DNA from: Streptomyces sp. Isolate_45
GTDB taxonomy: Bacteria; Actinomycetota; Actinomycetes; Streptomycetales; Streptomycetaceae
Reading direction: 5' to 3'
Assembly (NCBI RefSeq): GCF_024721315.2
Contig: NZ_JANFAK020000086.1
Span: forward strand, 1 to 36,919
Length of the DNA stretch: 36,919 nucleotides
Position numbers and translations under genes: made by a program. Shown here piece by piece: positions 8,563 through 15,900 of this stretch. How positions within the stretch are numbered: the first letter of the stretch is position 1; every line of letters begins with the position of its first letter. Below the pieces are notes generated by a model. It saw nothing but the letters and a program-made list of their open reading frames with translations, was not told where the DNA came from and ran no database searches.

Positions 8563-8590
8563 GGGCGCCGTTTCACGTGAAACGGCGCCC
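8563..8590. other. parS site within a 28-bp perfect palindrome
   Basis: The core GTTTCACGTGAAAC is at 8570-8583; perfect symmetry extends to GGGCGCC/GGCGCCC on the flanks. It sits 20 bp after the PaaX stop (8542) and 20 bp before the SigB-like promoter at 8611. It could act as a terminator hairpin, and ParB bound here would be adjacent to the sigma-factor promoter. Confidence 0.92.
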
Positions 8591-8610
8591 ATCTTCGAAA
8601 AAACATGCGG

Positions 8611-8634
8611 GTATGTCGCGTTTCATCCGGGTAT
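8611..8634 (+). promoter_or_regulatory. SigB-type promoter of the sigma factor gene
   Basis: GTAT (8611-8614), 14 bases, then GGGTAT (8629-8634). This matches the Streptomyces SigB-regulon pattern GNNT-N14-16-GGGTAT/C. A second GGGTAT begins at 8609. The start site would be near 8641-8645, which gives a ~65-nt leader before the ATG at 8708 and rules out the earlier in-frame GTG at 8648. This suggests autoregulation. Confidence 0.65.
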
Positions 8635-8707
8635 ATCCATCTGGACAGTGGCCGCGCAGGACGACGGGCCCGACCCGGAACCAAGCCCTTCGGAGGAGCG
8701 CAGAGCA

Positions 8708-9505
8708 ATGGACCACACCGACCTCACCGATGTCGCCACCCACGAGGCCCGGTCCCTCTCGGTGGCCCTGTTCCGCAGGTTGGCCACGCTCCAGGAGGGG
8801 ACGGCCGAGTACTCGTACGTCCGCAACACCCTGGTCGAACTGAACCTGAGCCTCGTCAAGTACGCCGCCCGGCGCTTCCGCGGCCGGAGCGAGCCGATGG
8901 AGGACATCATCCAGGTCGGCACGATCGGGCTGATCAAGGCCATCAACCGGTTCGATCCCGACCGCGGGGTCGAGTTCACCACCTTCGCGATGCCGACGAT
9001 CACCGGTGAGATCAAGCGGTTCTTCCGCGACACGAGCTGGGCCGTGAAGGTCCCCCGCCGGCTCCAAGAACTGCGCATCGACTCCGCCAAGGCGCACGAC
9101 GCGCTCGAACAGGACCTCGGCCGCGAACCCACGGACGTCGAAATGGCCCAGCAGTTGCACGTCACGCCCGAGGAGTTCTCCGAGGGCCAGAAGGCGGCCC
9201 GCGCCTACTCCGCACGCTCGCTGGACGCGCCTGCGCCCGAGGACACCGACCGCGACCCCGTCGCCGAGCGGGCATCGCTCGGCGAGGAGGAGGCCGCGTA
9301 CGACACCATCGAGTGCCTGGAGTCGCTCAAGCCCATGCTGGCCGACCTGCCCGAAAGGGAGCGGGCGCTGCTGACGCTGAGGTTCGGGCAGGAGCTCACT
9401 CAGTCCGAGATCGGTGCCCGACTGGGCCTGTCCCAGATGCACGTCTCCCGACTGCTGAACCGCACCCTCAGCCGCCTGCGCACCGGCCTGCTCACGGACG
9501 CGTAG
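8708..9505 (+). CDS. RNA polymerase sigma factor, SigB/SigF/SigG family
   Basis: 265 aa. Region 2 lies at ~63-111, with EDIIQVGTIGLIKAINRFD and the -10-contacting FTTFAMPTITGEIKRFFRD. Region 3 begins near WAVKVPRRLQELR. The region 4 HTH (~230-258) contains LTQSEIGARLGLSQMHVSRL. This is the stress and developmental sigma-28-like group of Streptomyces (SigB, F, G, H and others), held inactive by RsbW-type anti-sigma kinases and released by anti-anti-sigma factors. The ATG at 8708 follows GGAGGAG. The SigB-like promoter upstream suggests autoregulation or membership in the SigB cascade. The convergent RsbW-like ATPase (9605-10027) is a possible partner. Confidence 0.93.
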   Translation: MDHTDLTDVATHEARSLSVALFRRLATLQEGTAEYSYVRNTLVELNLSLVKYAARRFRGRSEPMEDIIQVGTIGLIKAINRFDPDRGVEFTTFAMPTITGEIKRFFRDTSWAVKVPRRLQELRIDSAKAHDALEQDLGREPTDVEMAQQLHVTPEEFSEGQKAARAYSARSLDAPAPEDTDRDPVAERASLGEEEAAYDTIECLESLKPMLADLPERERALLTLRFGQELTQSEIGARLGLSQMHVSRLLNRTLSRLRTGLLTDA

Positions 9506-9513
9506 CCGCGGCG

Positions 9514-9531
9514 CCGGACACGACTGTCCGG
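9514..9531. terminator. small hairpin between sigma factor and convergent ATPase gene
   Basis: CCGGACA (9514-9520), loop CGAC, TGTCCGG (9525-9531), right after the sigma-factor stop. It is followed by two near-repeats of CGGCCCGACACGAC (9530-9563). It is probably a terminator serving both convergent genes. Confidence 0.5.
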
Positions 9532-9604
9532 CCCGAGACGACCTTCCGGCCCGACACGACCGCCGCCCGGCCGCGGCACGCCCCCTCAGGCGCCCTCGCG
9601 CCCC

Positions 9605-10027
9605 TCAGGCCCCCTCGGGGCCCGCTTCCGGGGCCGTGACCTCCAGCCAGACCGTCTTGCCGGTCCTGCCGTCCGCCGAGGGCTCCCAGCCCCACCCCTT
9701 CGCGAGCCTCGCCAGCAGGACGAGCCCGTGGCCGCCCGGCCTCGACCGGCTGCCCGCCGGTCGGGGGCTCGGCGGCTCGGGGTTGTCGTCGCTGACCTCG
9801 ACCCGCAGCCGTCCCGGGCTGTGGCGCAGGACCAGTTCCCGCGGCCCGCCCGCGTGCAGGCAGGCGTTCGTCACGGCCTCGGAGACCAACAGGAGCGCAT
9901 CCTCGGTCTCCTCCGCGTACTGCGGCCACATCCAGTCGTCGAGTGCGCGCCGGGTGAAGTCCCGGCACCGGGTGACGACCCCGGTCGTGGCGCCGCCCAG
10001 GACGAGCCTCCGCGTCTGCTCCGCCAC
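9605..10027 (-). CDS. ATP-binding protein, RsbW/SpoIIAB-like HATPase_c_2
   Basis: 140 aa with a GTG start preceded by GGGAGAG. It is a single GHKL domain. The N-box has E50-x3-N54 in SEAVTNACLHAG, the G1 box is VEVSDDNP, the G2 box has GGHGLVLLARLAKGWG, and the terminal strand is GKTVWLEV. Stand-alone proteins of this type in Streptomyces are anti-sigma kinases or regulatory ATPases that phosphorylate STAS-domain anti-anti-sigma factors. It is encoded tail-to-tail with a SigB-type sigma factor, so a role as its anti-sigma factor is plausible. However, RsbW genes are normally co-directional with the sigma gene, so the pairing is not assured. Confidence 0.85.
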   Translation of the reverse strand: MAEQTRRLVLGGATTGVVTRCRDFTRRALDDWMWPQYAEETEDALLLVSEAVTNACLHAGGPRELVLRHSPGRLRVEVSDDNPEPPSPRPAGSRSRPGGHGLVLLARLAKGWGWEPSADGRTGKTVWLEVTAPEAGPEGA

Positions 10028-10361
10028 AGGCTCTCCCGTCTCCGACCTGCCCCTCGGCGCCGCACCTACCCGGCCCCGCCCAGGACAATCCCATTCTTTC
10101 CCCCACCTGAACACGTCCGGAACATACGGGGTACCGGCCGACGACCGAAATGGCGACCCGAATGGGGCCCCAAGTCGGGGCGAAGGGGACAGCCGCCGGG
10201 CCCTCGGGCGGCCCGGGGAGCACGCGAAGGGACGATCCGCGCAGCCGGCACACCGGACCTCCGGGCGCGGCACCCGGCACCGGTCCTCGACCCGCGCCGG
10301 GCCGAACCGCGCCGGGCCCGGTCGACCCCGGGTCCACATCCTGGACAACTACCCTCAGGAT
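10028..10361. other. intergenic region between divergent ATPase and aminotransferase genes
   Basis: 334 bp without a supportable gene. It must hold the divergent promoters. No clear -35/-10 pair, strong SD or repeat is visible; the only AT-richer stretch is around 10085-10155. The bases before the ATG at 10362 include TCAGGATATG, a weak SD-like element. Confidence 0.4.
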
Positions 10362-11711
10362 ATGAACGCAGAAGCCGACGCTCTCGCCACCGTGAAAGAC
10401 GCCGACCGGAAGCATGTCTTCCATTCCTGGTCGGCGCAGGAGCTCATCGACCCGCTCGCCGTGGCCGGCGCCGAAGGCTCGTACTTCTGGGACTACCAGG
10501 GCAACCGCTACCTCGACTTCTCCAGCGCCCTCGTCTACACCAACATCGGCTACCAGCACCCCAAGGTGGCCGCCGCCATCGCCGAGCAGGCCGGCAAGCT
10601 GTGCACCGTCGCCCCCGGCTTCGCCGTGGACGTCCGCTCGGAGGCGGCCCGGCTGATCGCCGAGCGCACCCCCGGCGACCTCGACAAGATCTTCTTCACG
10701 AACGCGGGCGCCGAGGCCGTCGAGAACGCCGTGCGGATGGCCCGGCTGCACACCGGCCGGCCCAAGGTGCTGTCCGCGTACCGCTCGTACCACGGCGCCA
10801 CCTCCACCGCGATCAACCTGACCGGCGACGCCCGCCGTTTCGGCAACGACAGCGCGACCGCCGGTGTCGTGCACTTCTGGGGACCCTTCCTGTACCGCTC
10901 GCCGTTCCACTCGGCGAACGAGACCGAGGAGAGCGTGCGCGCCCTGCGCCACCTGGAGGACACCATCGTCTTCGAGGGGCCGCAGTCCATCGCCGCGATC
11001 ATCCTGGAGACCGTCGGCGGCGCCCCCGGCGTGCTGGTTCCGCCGCCCGGCTACCTCGCGGGCGTCCGTGAGCTCTGCGACCGCCACGGGATCGTGTTCA
11101 TCCTGGACGAGATCATGGTCGGCTTCGGCCGGACGGGGAAGTGGTTCGCCGCCGAGCACTGGGACGTCACCCCCGACCTCCTCTGCTTCGCCAAGGGCAT
11201 CACCAGCGGCTACGTGCCCCTCGGCGGTGTCGCCATCTCCGCCGCCATCGCGGAGACCTTCGCCCGCCGGCCCTACCCGGGCGGCCTGACGTACTCGGGA
11301 CACGTCCTGGCCTGCGCCGCGGCCGTCGCGACGGTCAACACGATGGTGGAGGAGGGCATCGTCGAGCAGTCCGCCCGAACCGGCTCGGAGCTGCTGGGTC
11401 CGGGCCTGCGGGCGCTCGCCGAGCGGCACCCGTCGATCGGCGAGGTCCGGGGCGCGGGCACCTTCTGGGCCCTGGAACTCGTCCGCGACCGGGAGACGCG
11501 CGAGCCGCTCGTCCCCTACAACGCCTCCGGCGGCGACAACGCGCCGATGGCGGAGTTCGGGACGGCCTGCAAGAAGGGCGGCCTGTGGCCGCTGATCGCC
11601 GGCAACCGCATCCACATCGCCCCGCCCTGCAACATCTCCGCGCAGGACGTGGCGAAGGGCCTCGCGATCCTCGACGAGGCGCTGACCGTCGCCGACGCGC
11701 ACATGGCCTGA
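10362..11711 (+). CDS. class III (aspartate family) PLP-dependent aminotransferase
   Basis: 449 aa. The fold type I/class III signatures are complete. The start has the strand GSYFWDYQGNRYLDFSSALVYTNIG. The phosphate-binding loop is TNAGAEAVENAVRMAR, followed by YHGATSTAI. The PLP-pyridine Asp is D249 (ILDEIMVGFGRTGKW), the Schiff-base Lys is K278 (CFAKGITSGYVPLGG), and the C-terminus has YSGHVLACAAA. Relatives use omega-amino acids, taurine or beta-alanine with pyruvate or glyoxylate; the substrate is not fixed by sequence. Urate oxidase lies 285 bp downstream in the same direction, so a link to purine-nitrogen catabolism (for example glyoxylate as amino acceptor) is possible but is only inferred from context. 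Confidence 0.9.
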   Translation: MNAEADALATVKDADRKHVFHSWSAQELIDPLAVAGAEGSYFWDYQGNRYLDFSSALVYTNIGYQHPKVAAAIAEQAGKLCTVAPGFAVDVRSEAARLIAERTPGDLDKIFFTNAGAEAVENAVRMARLHTGRPKVLSAYRSYHGATSTAINLTGDARRFGNDSATAGVVHFWGPFLYRSPFHSANETEESVRALRHLEDTIVFEGPQSIAAIILETVGGAPGVLVPPPGYLAGVRELCDRHGIVFILDEIMVGFGRTGKWFAAEHWDVTPDLLCFAKGITSGYVPLGGVAISAAIAETFARRPYPGGLTYSGHVLACAAAVATVNTMVEEGIVEQSARTGSELLGPGLRALAERHPSIGEVRGAGTFWALELVRDRETREPLVPYNASGGDNAPMAEFGTACKKGGLWPLIAGNRIHIAPPCNISAQDVAKGLAILDEALTVADAHMA

Positions 11712-11996
11712 CCTGGGAAATTGTGTGGTCGCCCAATCCGTGGGTGCTGGTGTTCGGATGATTCGCACGGTGGTTAACCCGCCGTACACATGCTGCAATC
11801 CGTGCAGGAACCGCAGCGAACGACACATGCGGGCCCAAGCACCTACGGACCGGGATGCACGTCAGTCCCGGGGCGGCCCTCCGGGGCCGAACGGCGGGGA
11901 GCGGGACGTCCTTTCAACGGGCGGGCGCTGGACGCCGGGCGTACGGGATCCAGAAAACCGGACTCCGTGTTCCCGAGACCCGAAGGAAGACACAGC

Positions 11997-12914
11997 ATGA
12001 GCAAGCACGTCCTGGCCCAGAACCAGTACGGCAAGGCCGAGAACCGCATCGTCAAGGTCACCCGCAAGGGCAACGACGGTTCCTGGCACGAGATCCGCGA
12101 CCTCAACGTCTCGGTCGCGCTCCGCGGTGAGTTCCGCGACGTCCACCTGACCGGCGACAACGCCAACTGCCTGCCGACCGACACCACCAAGAACACGGTG
12201 TACGCCTTCGGCAAGGAGCACGGCATCGCCTCCCCCGAGGCCTTCGGCATCCTGCTCGCCAAGCACTTCGTCTCCTCGCAGCGGCCGATCCGCGAGGCGC
12301 AGATCCGCATCGAGGAGTACGCCTGGGAGCGGATCCCCGTCCCGACGCGCAAGGAGCAGCACTCCTTCGTCCTCAAGGGCCAGGAGGTGCGCACCGCGCA
12401 GATCACCTACAGCGAGACCACCGGTCTCCAGGTGATCTCGGGCCTCAAGGACCTGACGGTCATGAACTCGACGAACTCCGAGTTCCACGGCTACATCAAG
12501 GACAAGTACACGACGCTCCAGGAGGCGTACGACCGCATCCTGGCGACCAAGGTCACCTCGCGCTGGGCGCACTCCGCACTGGCCGCCGATGACCCGGAGT
12601 ACGACTGGGACCAGTCGTACAAGAAGGTCCGCAAGCACATGCTGGAAGCCTTCGCCGAGACCTACTCGTACTCGCTCCAGCAGACGCTGAACCAGATGGC
12701 CGAGCGGGTGCTCGACAACTGCCCGAAGGTCAACGAGGTCCGGCTGAACCTCCCCAACAAGCACCACTTCCTCGTCGACCTGGAGCCCTTCGGCCTCAAG
12801 AACGACAACGAGGTCTACTTCGCGGCGGACCGGATGTACGGCCTCATCGAGGGCACCATCCACCGTGACGGGGTGCAGCCGGTGATCGCGACGTCCGACT
12901 GGATCGTCGCCTAG
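11997..12914 (+). CDS. pucL: urate oxidase (factor-independent urate hydroxylase)
   Basis: 305 aa, the usual uricase length; the ATG follows GAAGGAAG. It converts urate plus O2 to 5-hydroxyisourate and H2O2 without a cofactor. Both tandem T-fold domains are present. Catalytic residues align with known uricases: Lys13 in QNQYGKAENRIVK, Thr61-Asp62 in LPTDTTKNTVYAFGKEHG, and His256 in NLPNKHHFLVDLEPFG, completing the Lys-Thr-His relay. No 5-hydroxyisourate hydrolase (pucM) or OHCU decarboxylase gene is in the window, so the rest of the pathway is elsewhere. The 285-bp upstream region could hold a dedicated promoter. Confidence 0.96.
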   Translation: MSKHVLAQNQYGKAENRIVKVTRKGNDGSWHEIRDLNVSVALRGEFRDVHLTGDNANCLPTDTTKNTVYAFGKEHGIASPEAFGILLAKHFVSSQRPIREAQIRIEEYAWERIPVPTRKEQHSFVLKGQEVRTAQITYSETTGLQVISGLKDLTVMNSTNSEFHGYIKDKYTTLQEAYDRILATKVTSRWAHSALAADDPEYDWDQSYKKVRKHMLEAFAETYSYSLQQTLNQMAERVLDNCPKVNEVRLNLPNKHHFLVDLEPFGLKNDNEVYFAADRMYGLIEGTIHRDGVQPVIATSDWIVA

Positions 12915-12940
12915 GTCATCGCCCAGGCAGTGCCGTCGCC

Positions 12941-12973
12941 ACGGCCCGGACCGCGTCGCGGGGTCCGGGCCGT
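12941..12973. terminator. terminator hairpin after urate oxidase
   Basis: Arms ACGGCCCGGACC (12941-12952) and GGTCCGGGCCGT (12962-12973) with a 9-nt loop. They sit between the convergent stops of the uricase gene (12914) and the histidine-phosphatase-like gene (13011). Confidence 0.75.
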
Positions 12974-13010
12974 CGTGCTGTCCCGGCCCGGGTCACCGGT
13001 CCGGGCCGGG

Positions 13011-13544
13011 TCAGCGGTCGGTGTCACCGGTCCGGGCCGGCGTGGCGTCCGGGGCGGCCTCCGTGTCCGGATCTGCCTCCGGGTCCGGGTCGGCCTCCGC
13101 GTCCGGCGTCCGGCCCAGCAGCAGGTTCCAGCGGCCCGCGCGGCCGCTGAGGGTGGTGACCGTCCCCGGCCGGACGTCGAGCCGCCAGAAGGCGGCGGGC
13201 GGCAGTTCCAGCGCCGCGACCACGACCGCCCGTACGACGGCCTGCCCGACCACGGCGTGGTGCGTGCCGGGCCCCAGGGATGCCAGGTGGGTCCCCGTAC
13301 GGGCGATCAGGGCGGTCACCGACTCCCCGCCGCCCGGAGGCGCGTACTCCGGGTCGGTGAGCCAGAGCCGGATCGCCTGCGGGTCCCGCGCCGCGACCTC
13401 GTCCAGGGTGCGGCCCGCCCAGGCGCCCGTGGCTGGTCCGGCCAGACCCTCGTGGCCGGGGCAGGGGTCCCCGTACCCGAACCGGGCCCGGCGGGCGTCG
13501 GGGCCGAGCGGCGGGGTGGTCAGGTGCACGCGTACGGAGGACAT
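13011..13544 (-). CDS. histidine phosphatase superfamily protein lacking the catalytic histidines
   Basis: 177 aa with an ATG at 13544. The overall pattern is that of phosphoglycerate-mutase-like phosphatases: GAWAGRTLDEVAARDP, the GGESVTALIAR helix, a late core strand and an ...AFWRLDVRPGTVT strand. However, the N-terminal strand reads VRVHLTTPP where RHG(E/Q)T is expected, and the second site reads HAVVGQAVV where VTHGGV is expected. The two defining His residues therefore appear altered, and the protein may be a non-catalytic or repurposed homologue. The C-terminal ~35 residues are an acidic Asp/Pro/Ala tail. It is divergent from the cobalamin-riboswitch/CbtBA operon, like CobC/alpha-ribazole-phosphatase relatives found near B12 genes, so a B12 or cobalt role is inferred. 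Confidence 0.75.
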   Translation of the reverse strand: MSSVRVHLTTPPLGPDARRARFGYGDPCPGHEGLAGPATGAWAGRTLDEVAARDPQAIRLWLTDPEYAPPGGGESVTALIARTGTHLASLGPGTHHAVVGQAVVRAVVVAALELPPAAFWRLDVRPGTVTTLSGRAGRWNLLLGRTPDAEADPDPEADPDTEAAPDATPARTGDTDR

Positions 13545-13630
13545 GGGGGGAGCGTAGGGCTCGGGACCGGAGCGTGGGACGGCGTGCGTGCGCCGTGGCG
13601 TTCGGGCCACCCGCGCGGTACGTTCTCGGA

Positions 13631-13745
13631 CGACATGACGAAGGTACGACGGAAGCACCGGTGGAAATCCGGCACGGTCGCGCCACTGTGAACCCTCTCC
13701 CGCACGCCGGGAAGGGAAGTCAGACCCGCCGCCTTCGTCGCGAGC
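13631..13745 (+). promoter_or_regulatory. cobalamin (AdoCbl) riboswitch
   Basis: The conserved core is plain. It has GGAAGCACCGGTGGAAATCC (13651-13670), then GGCACGG and the B12-box GCCACTGTGA (13682-13691), followed by GGGAAGTCAGACCC (13714-13727). P1 closes with GACGAAGG (13637-13644) against CCTTCGTC (13732-13739). The order and spacing match the cobalamin riboswitch class. It lies 40 bp upstream of cbtB, whose AGGAGG (13772-13777) would be exposed or hidden by the switch, so cobalt uptake is expected to be shut off when adenosylcobalamin is abundant. Confidence 0.95.
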
Positions 13746-13784
13746 ACCACTGACCGGGACGCGTGTTCCCCAGGAGGTTCTGCC

Positions 13785-14000
13785 ATGGCCAACTCCGCCG
13801 TGCCCACGACGGCCCCCGCCGCCATCACCCCGATTTCCCTCTCCGCGCTGGCCCCCTGGGCCGTCTTCGCCGGTGTACTGACCCTGGTGCTGCTGTACTT
13901 CGTCGGCGTCGAGCAGGGCGCCACCGCCCTCTTCGAGGGCGAGACGATCCACGAATGGCTGCACGACGGCCGTCACCTCCTCGGCTTCCCCTGCCACTGA
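13785..14000 (+). CDS. cbtB: CbtB family cobalt transporter small subunit
   Basis: 71 aa with an ideal AGGAGG before the ATG. There is one transmembrane helix (about residues 22-42, APWAVFAGVLTLVLLYFVG) followed by a short His-rich C-terminus. That tail contains HEWLHDGRHLLGFPCH, the diagnostic CbtB ending, which presumably binds Co2+. It works with CbtA, encoded 44 bp downstream, in the B12-regulated cobalt permease. It sits directly under the cobalamin riboswitch, which strongly supports the assignment. Confidence 0.93.
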   Translation: MANSAVPTTAPAAITPISLSALAPWAVFAGVLTLVLLYFVGVEQGATALFEGETIHEWLHDGRHLLGFPCH

Positions 14001-14044
14001 TCCCTGCCGACCGCTCGTCCCCACCCGCGCAAGGGAACCCACAC

Positions 14045-14800
14045 GTGAACACCGTCTCCCCCCGTGTCCTGCTCGTCCGGGGCATGCTCGCCGGCCTCCT
14101 GGCCGGTGTCGCCGCCTTCCTCGTCGCCTACCTCCTCGGTGAGTCCAAGGTGGACGCCGCGATCGCCATCGAGGAGGCCGGCGCCGCCGTCGGCCACGAC
14201 CACGGCGACGAACCGCCGGTCAGCCGGGCCCTCCAGGCCACGGCGGGCCTCGGCACCGGCGTCCTGTTGTTCGCCGTCGCCCTCGGCGGCATCGCCGCGC
14301 TCGTCTTCTGCTTCGCCCTGGGCCGCATCGGACGGTTCGGACCCCGGGCCACGGCCGCCCTGGTCACCGGCGCGCTGTTCGTCACCGTGACCCTGGTGCC
14401 GTTCCTCAAGTACCCCGCCAACCCGCCGGCCGTCGGGGACCCCGACACCGCCGCCCGGCGCACCGCCCTCTACCTGCTGATGATCGCCCTGAGCGCGCTG
14501 CTCGCGGCGGGCGCGCTGCTCCTGGGGCGGCGGCTGGCACCCCGCCTCGGCAACTGGAACGCCTCGGTCGTCGGCTCGCTCGCCTTCGTCGCGGCCGTCG
14601 CCGTCTCCTACGCGCTCCTGCCCGGGATCAACGAGGTGCCGGACGGCTTCCCGGCCGCGCTGATCTGGGAGTTCAGGCTGGCCTCGCTGGCCATCCAGAC
14701 CACCCTGTGGGCCACATTCGGCCTGGCCTTCGCTTTTCTGGTCGACCGCGCTATTGCCCCGGCCGCCGCACCCAAGGAGGCTGTACAGCCGATGAGTTGA
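14045..14800 (+). CDS. cbtA: CbtA family cobalt transporter
   Basis: 251 aa; the GTG at 14045 follows AAGGGA. It is polytopic with five or six TM helices: residues ~8-28, ~75-97, ~107-127, ~144-164, ~178-198 and ~218-238. The loop after helix 1 carries AIAIEEAGAAVGHDHGDEPP, with a His-Asp-His metal-binding cluster typical of CbtA. It is in one operon with cbtB under the riboswitch and should import cobalt for cobalamin synthesis across the cytoplasmic membrane. An 81-aa His-containing membrane protein follows 79 bp downstream. Confidence 0.92.
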   Translation: MNTVSPRVLLVRGMLAGLLAGVAAFLVAYLLGESKVDAAIAIEEAGAAVGHDHGDEPPVSRALQATAGLGTGVLLFAVALGGIAALVFCFALGRIGRFGPRATAALVTGALFVTVTLVPFLKYPANPPAVGDPDTAARRTALYLLMIALSALLAAGALLLGRRLAPRLGNWNASVVGSLAFVAAVAVSYALLPGINEVPDGFPAALIWEFRLASLAIQTTLWATFGLAFAFLVDRAIAPAAAPKEAVQPMS

Positions 14801-14879
14801 GAGAGTCGCGCGTGACACCGGGGATGCGGTTGGTGCGATCGGTGCGCGCGCCGAAAGTGTTGAGGGTGGGAGCCGGGAC

Positions 14880-15125
14880 ATGCATGCCGCGATCTGGGAA
14901 TGGCGGGGCTGGACCGGCGCCACCCCCTTCTGGCTCAACTCGTTACTCCTGCTCCTGGCCCCCTTCACGGCCGTCACCCTGCTCGCCCAGATCGGCGTCA
15001 TCACCGCCCTGGCCGCGCTCGGCGGCCTCGCCCGCCAGCTCTGGTACGGCGACCACGGCCACTCCGCGATGCACCTCGCCGCAGCCCTCATGGGGGCGGC
15101 GGCGGTGGCCTTCGTCGTGATGTGA
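14880..15125 (+). CDS. small membrane protein downstream of CbtA
   Basis: 81 aa with a GGGAG-like SD. Two hydrophobic helices (about residues 19-50 and 63-81) flank a short hydrophilic stretch LWYGDHGHSAMHLAAA with three His and one Asp, a plausible metal site. No family is recognised. Its direction, position after cbtBA and His content suggest an accessory of the cobalt transporter (inference). An unrelated small membrane protein is the alternative. The last helix runs to the final residue, so there is no cytoplasmic tail. Confidence 0.65.
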   Translation: MHAAIWEWRGWTGATPFWLNSLLLLLAPFTAVTLLAQIGVITALAALGGLARQLWYGDHGHSAMHLAAALMGAAAVAFVVM

Positions 15126-15134
15126 GCCCCGCGA

Positions 15135-15766
15135 TCAGGGCCGGTGGGCGTGGGCCGTCGCCTTCGGCGTGCCGGCGGCTCCGGCCGGTTCGACGACCAC
15201 GAACTGCCAGGAACATGCCGACCAGTCCGCGCTGGACGTGGGTCCCGGTCGCCCCGTGGGGGTGCGGGTGGTACCAGCGGGTGGCGGCCGGCCGGTCGAC
15301 CGTCCACTGCGGCGACCAGGTGCCGCCCGCCGGGACCATCCGGTGCGGACCACCGTCCATCGGCGGCGGGCAGGCGCATCCCGTGCCGGTGGACCGTGGA
15401 CGCCTCCGGCAGGGAGTCGGACATGCGGACCCTGACCTTCTCGCCGCGCTCCGCGCGTGGCGCGGGGCCCGGGTGGCTGCCGTTGAAGCCCCGGGTCGGC
15501 GTCTTGCCGCCCGGCACGAAGTCCGTCTCCCCCGCCCGCATCCGCGGGTCGAAGACGCGGGTCCCGTCGGCCTCCACCGTCGAGGCGGCCAACGTGGGCC
15601 CGGCGAGCGCGCGGTGGAAGCCCGCGCCGACGGCGGGGATCCGGGCTCCCGTCCAGAGCCGGGTGAACAGCGTCCCGACGGTCACGGCGAGGACGGCCAC
15701 GAACGACGCGGGCACCAGCACGATCCGCTTCCGGCGCGGCATCCGCCACTTCCCGGTCTTCGACAT
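15135..15766 (-). pseudogene. decayed multicopper oxidase (N-terminal cupredoxin domain joined to C-terminal tail)
   Basis: From the ATG at 15766 the sequence reads as a multicopper oxidase with an N-terminal membrane anchor (RIVLVPASFVAVLAVTVGTL). It has ARERGEKVRVR-like cupredoxin strands and the first copper site STVHRHGMRLPA (HxH). Just after this, near 15360, one extra base shifts the frame. The continuation in the neighbouring frame begins MDGGPHRMVPAGGTW and carries the second copper motif WYHPHPHG (around 15265-15290), then GLVGMF. Immediately after, a third frame gives QFVVVEPAG, a phrase found at the extreme C-terminus of such enzymes, and stops at 15135. The two central domains are missing. 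A frameshifted, internally deleted remnant explains all of this; sequencing error explains at most one shift. Confidence 0.72.
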
Positions 15767-15900
15767 GCCCGTGACGCCACGAACGGTGCGGTGCGCCCGG
15801 CATCGGGAACGGTCCCCGGGCCGACCCGGAGGCGCCTCCGAGCCGACCTCGGGGGAGGCGGGGGCCGGCCTCGGGGATGTCCGCCGGCCGACGGGTGAGA

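Noticed and set aside
9492..11828. 778-codon minus-strand frame opposite the aminotransferase
   Set aside because: The plus-strand protein has all catalytic motifs; only the part at 9605-10027 of this strand is a real gene (the ATPase).
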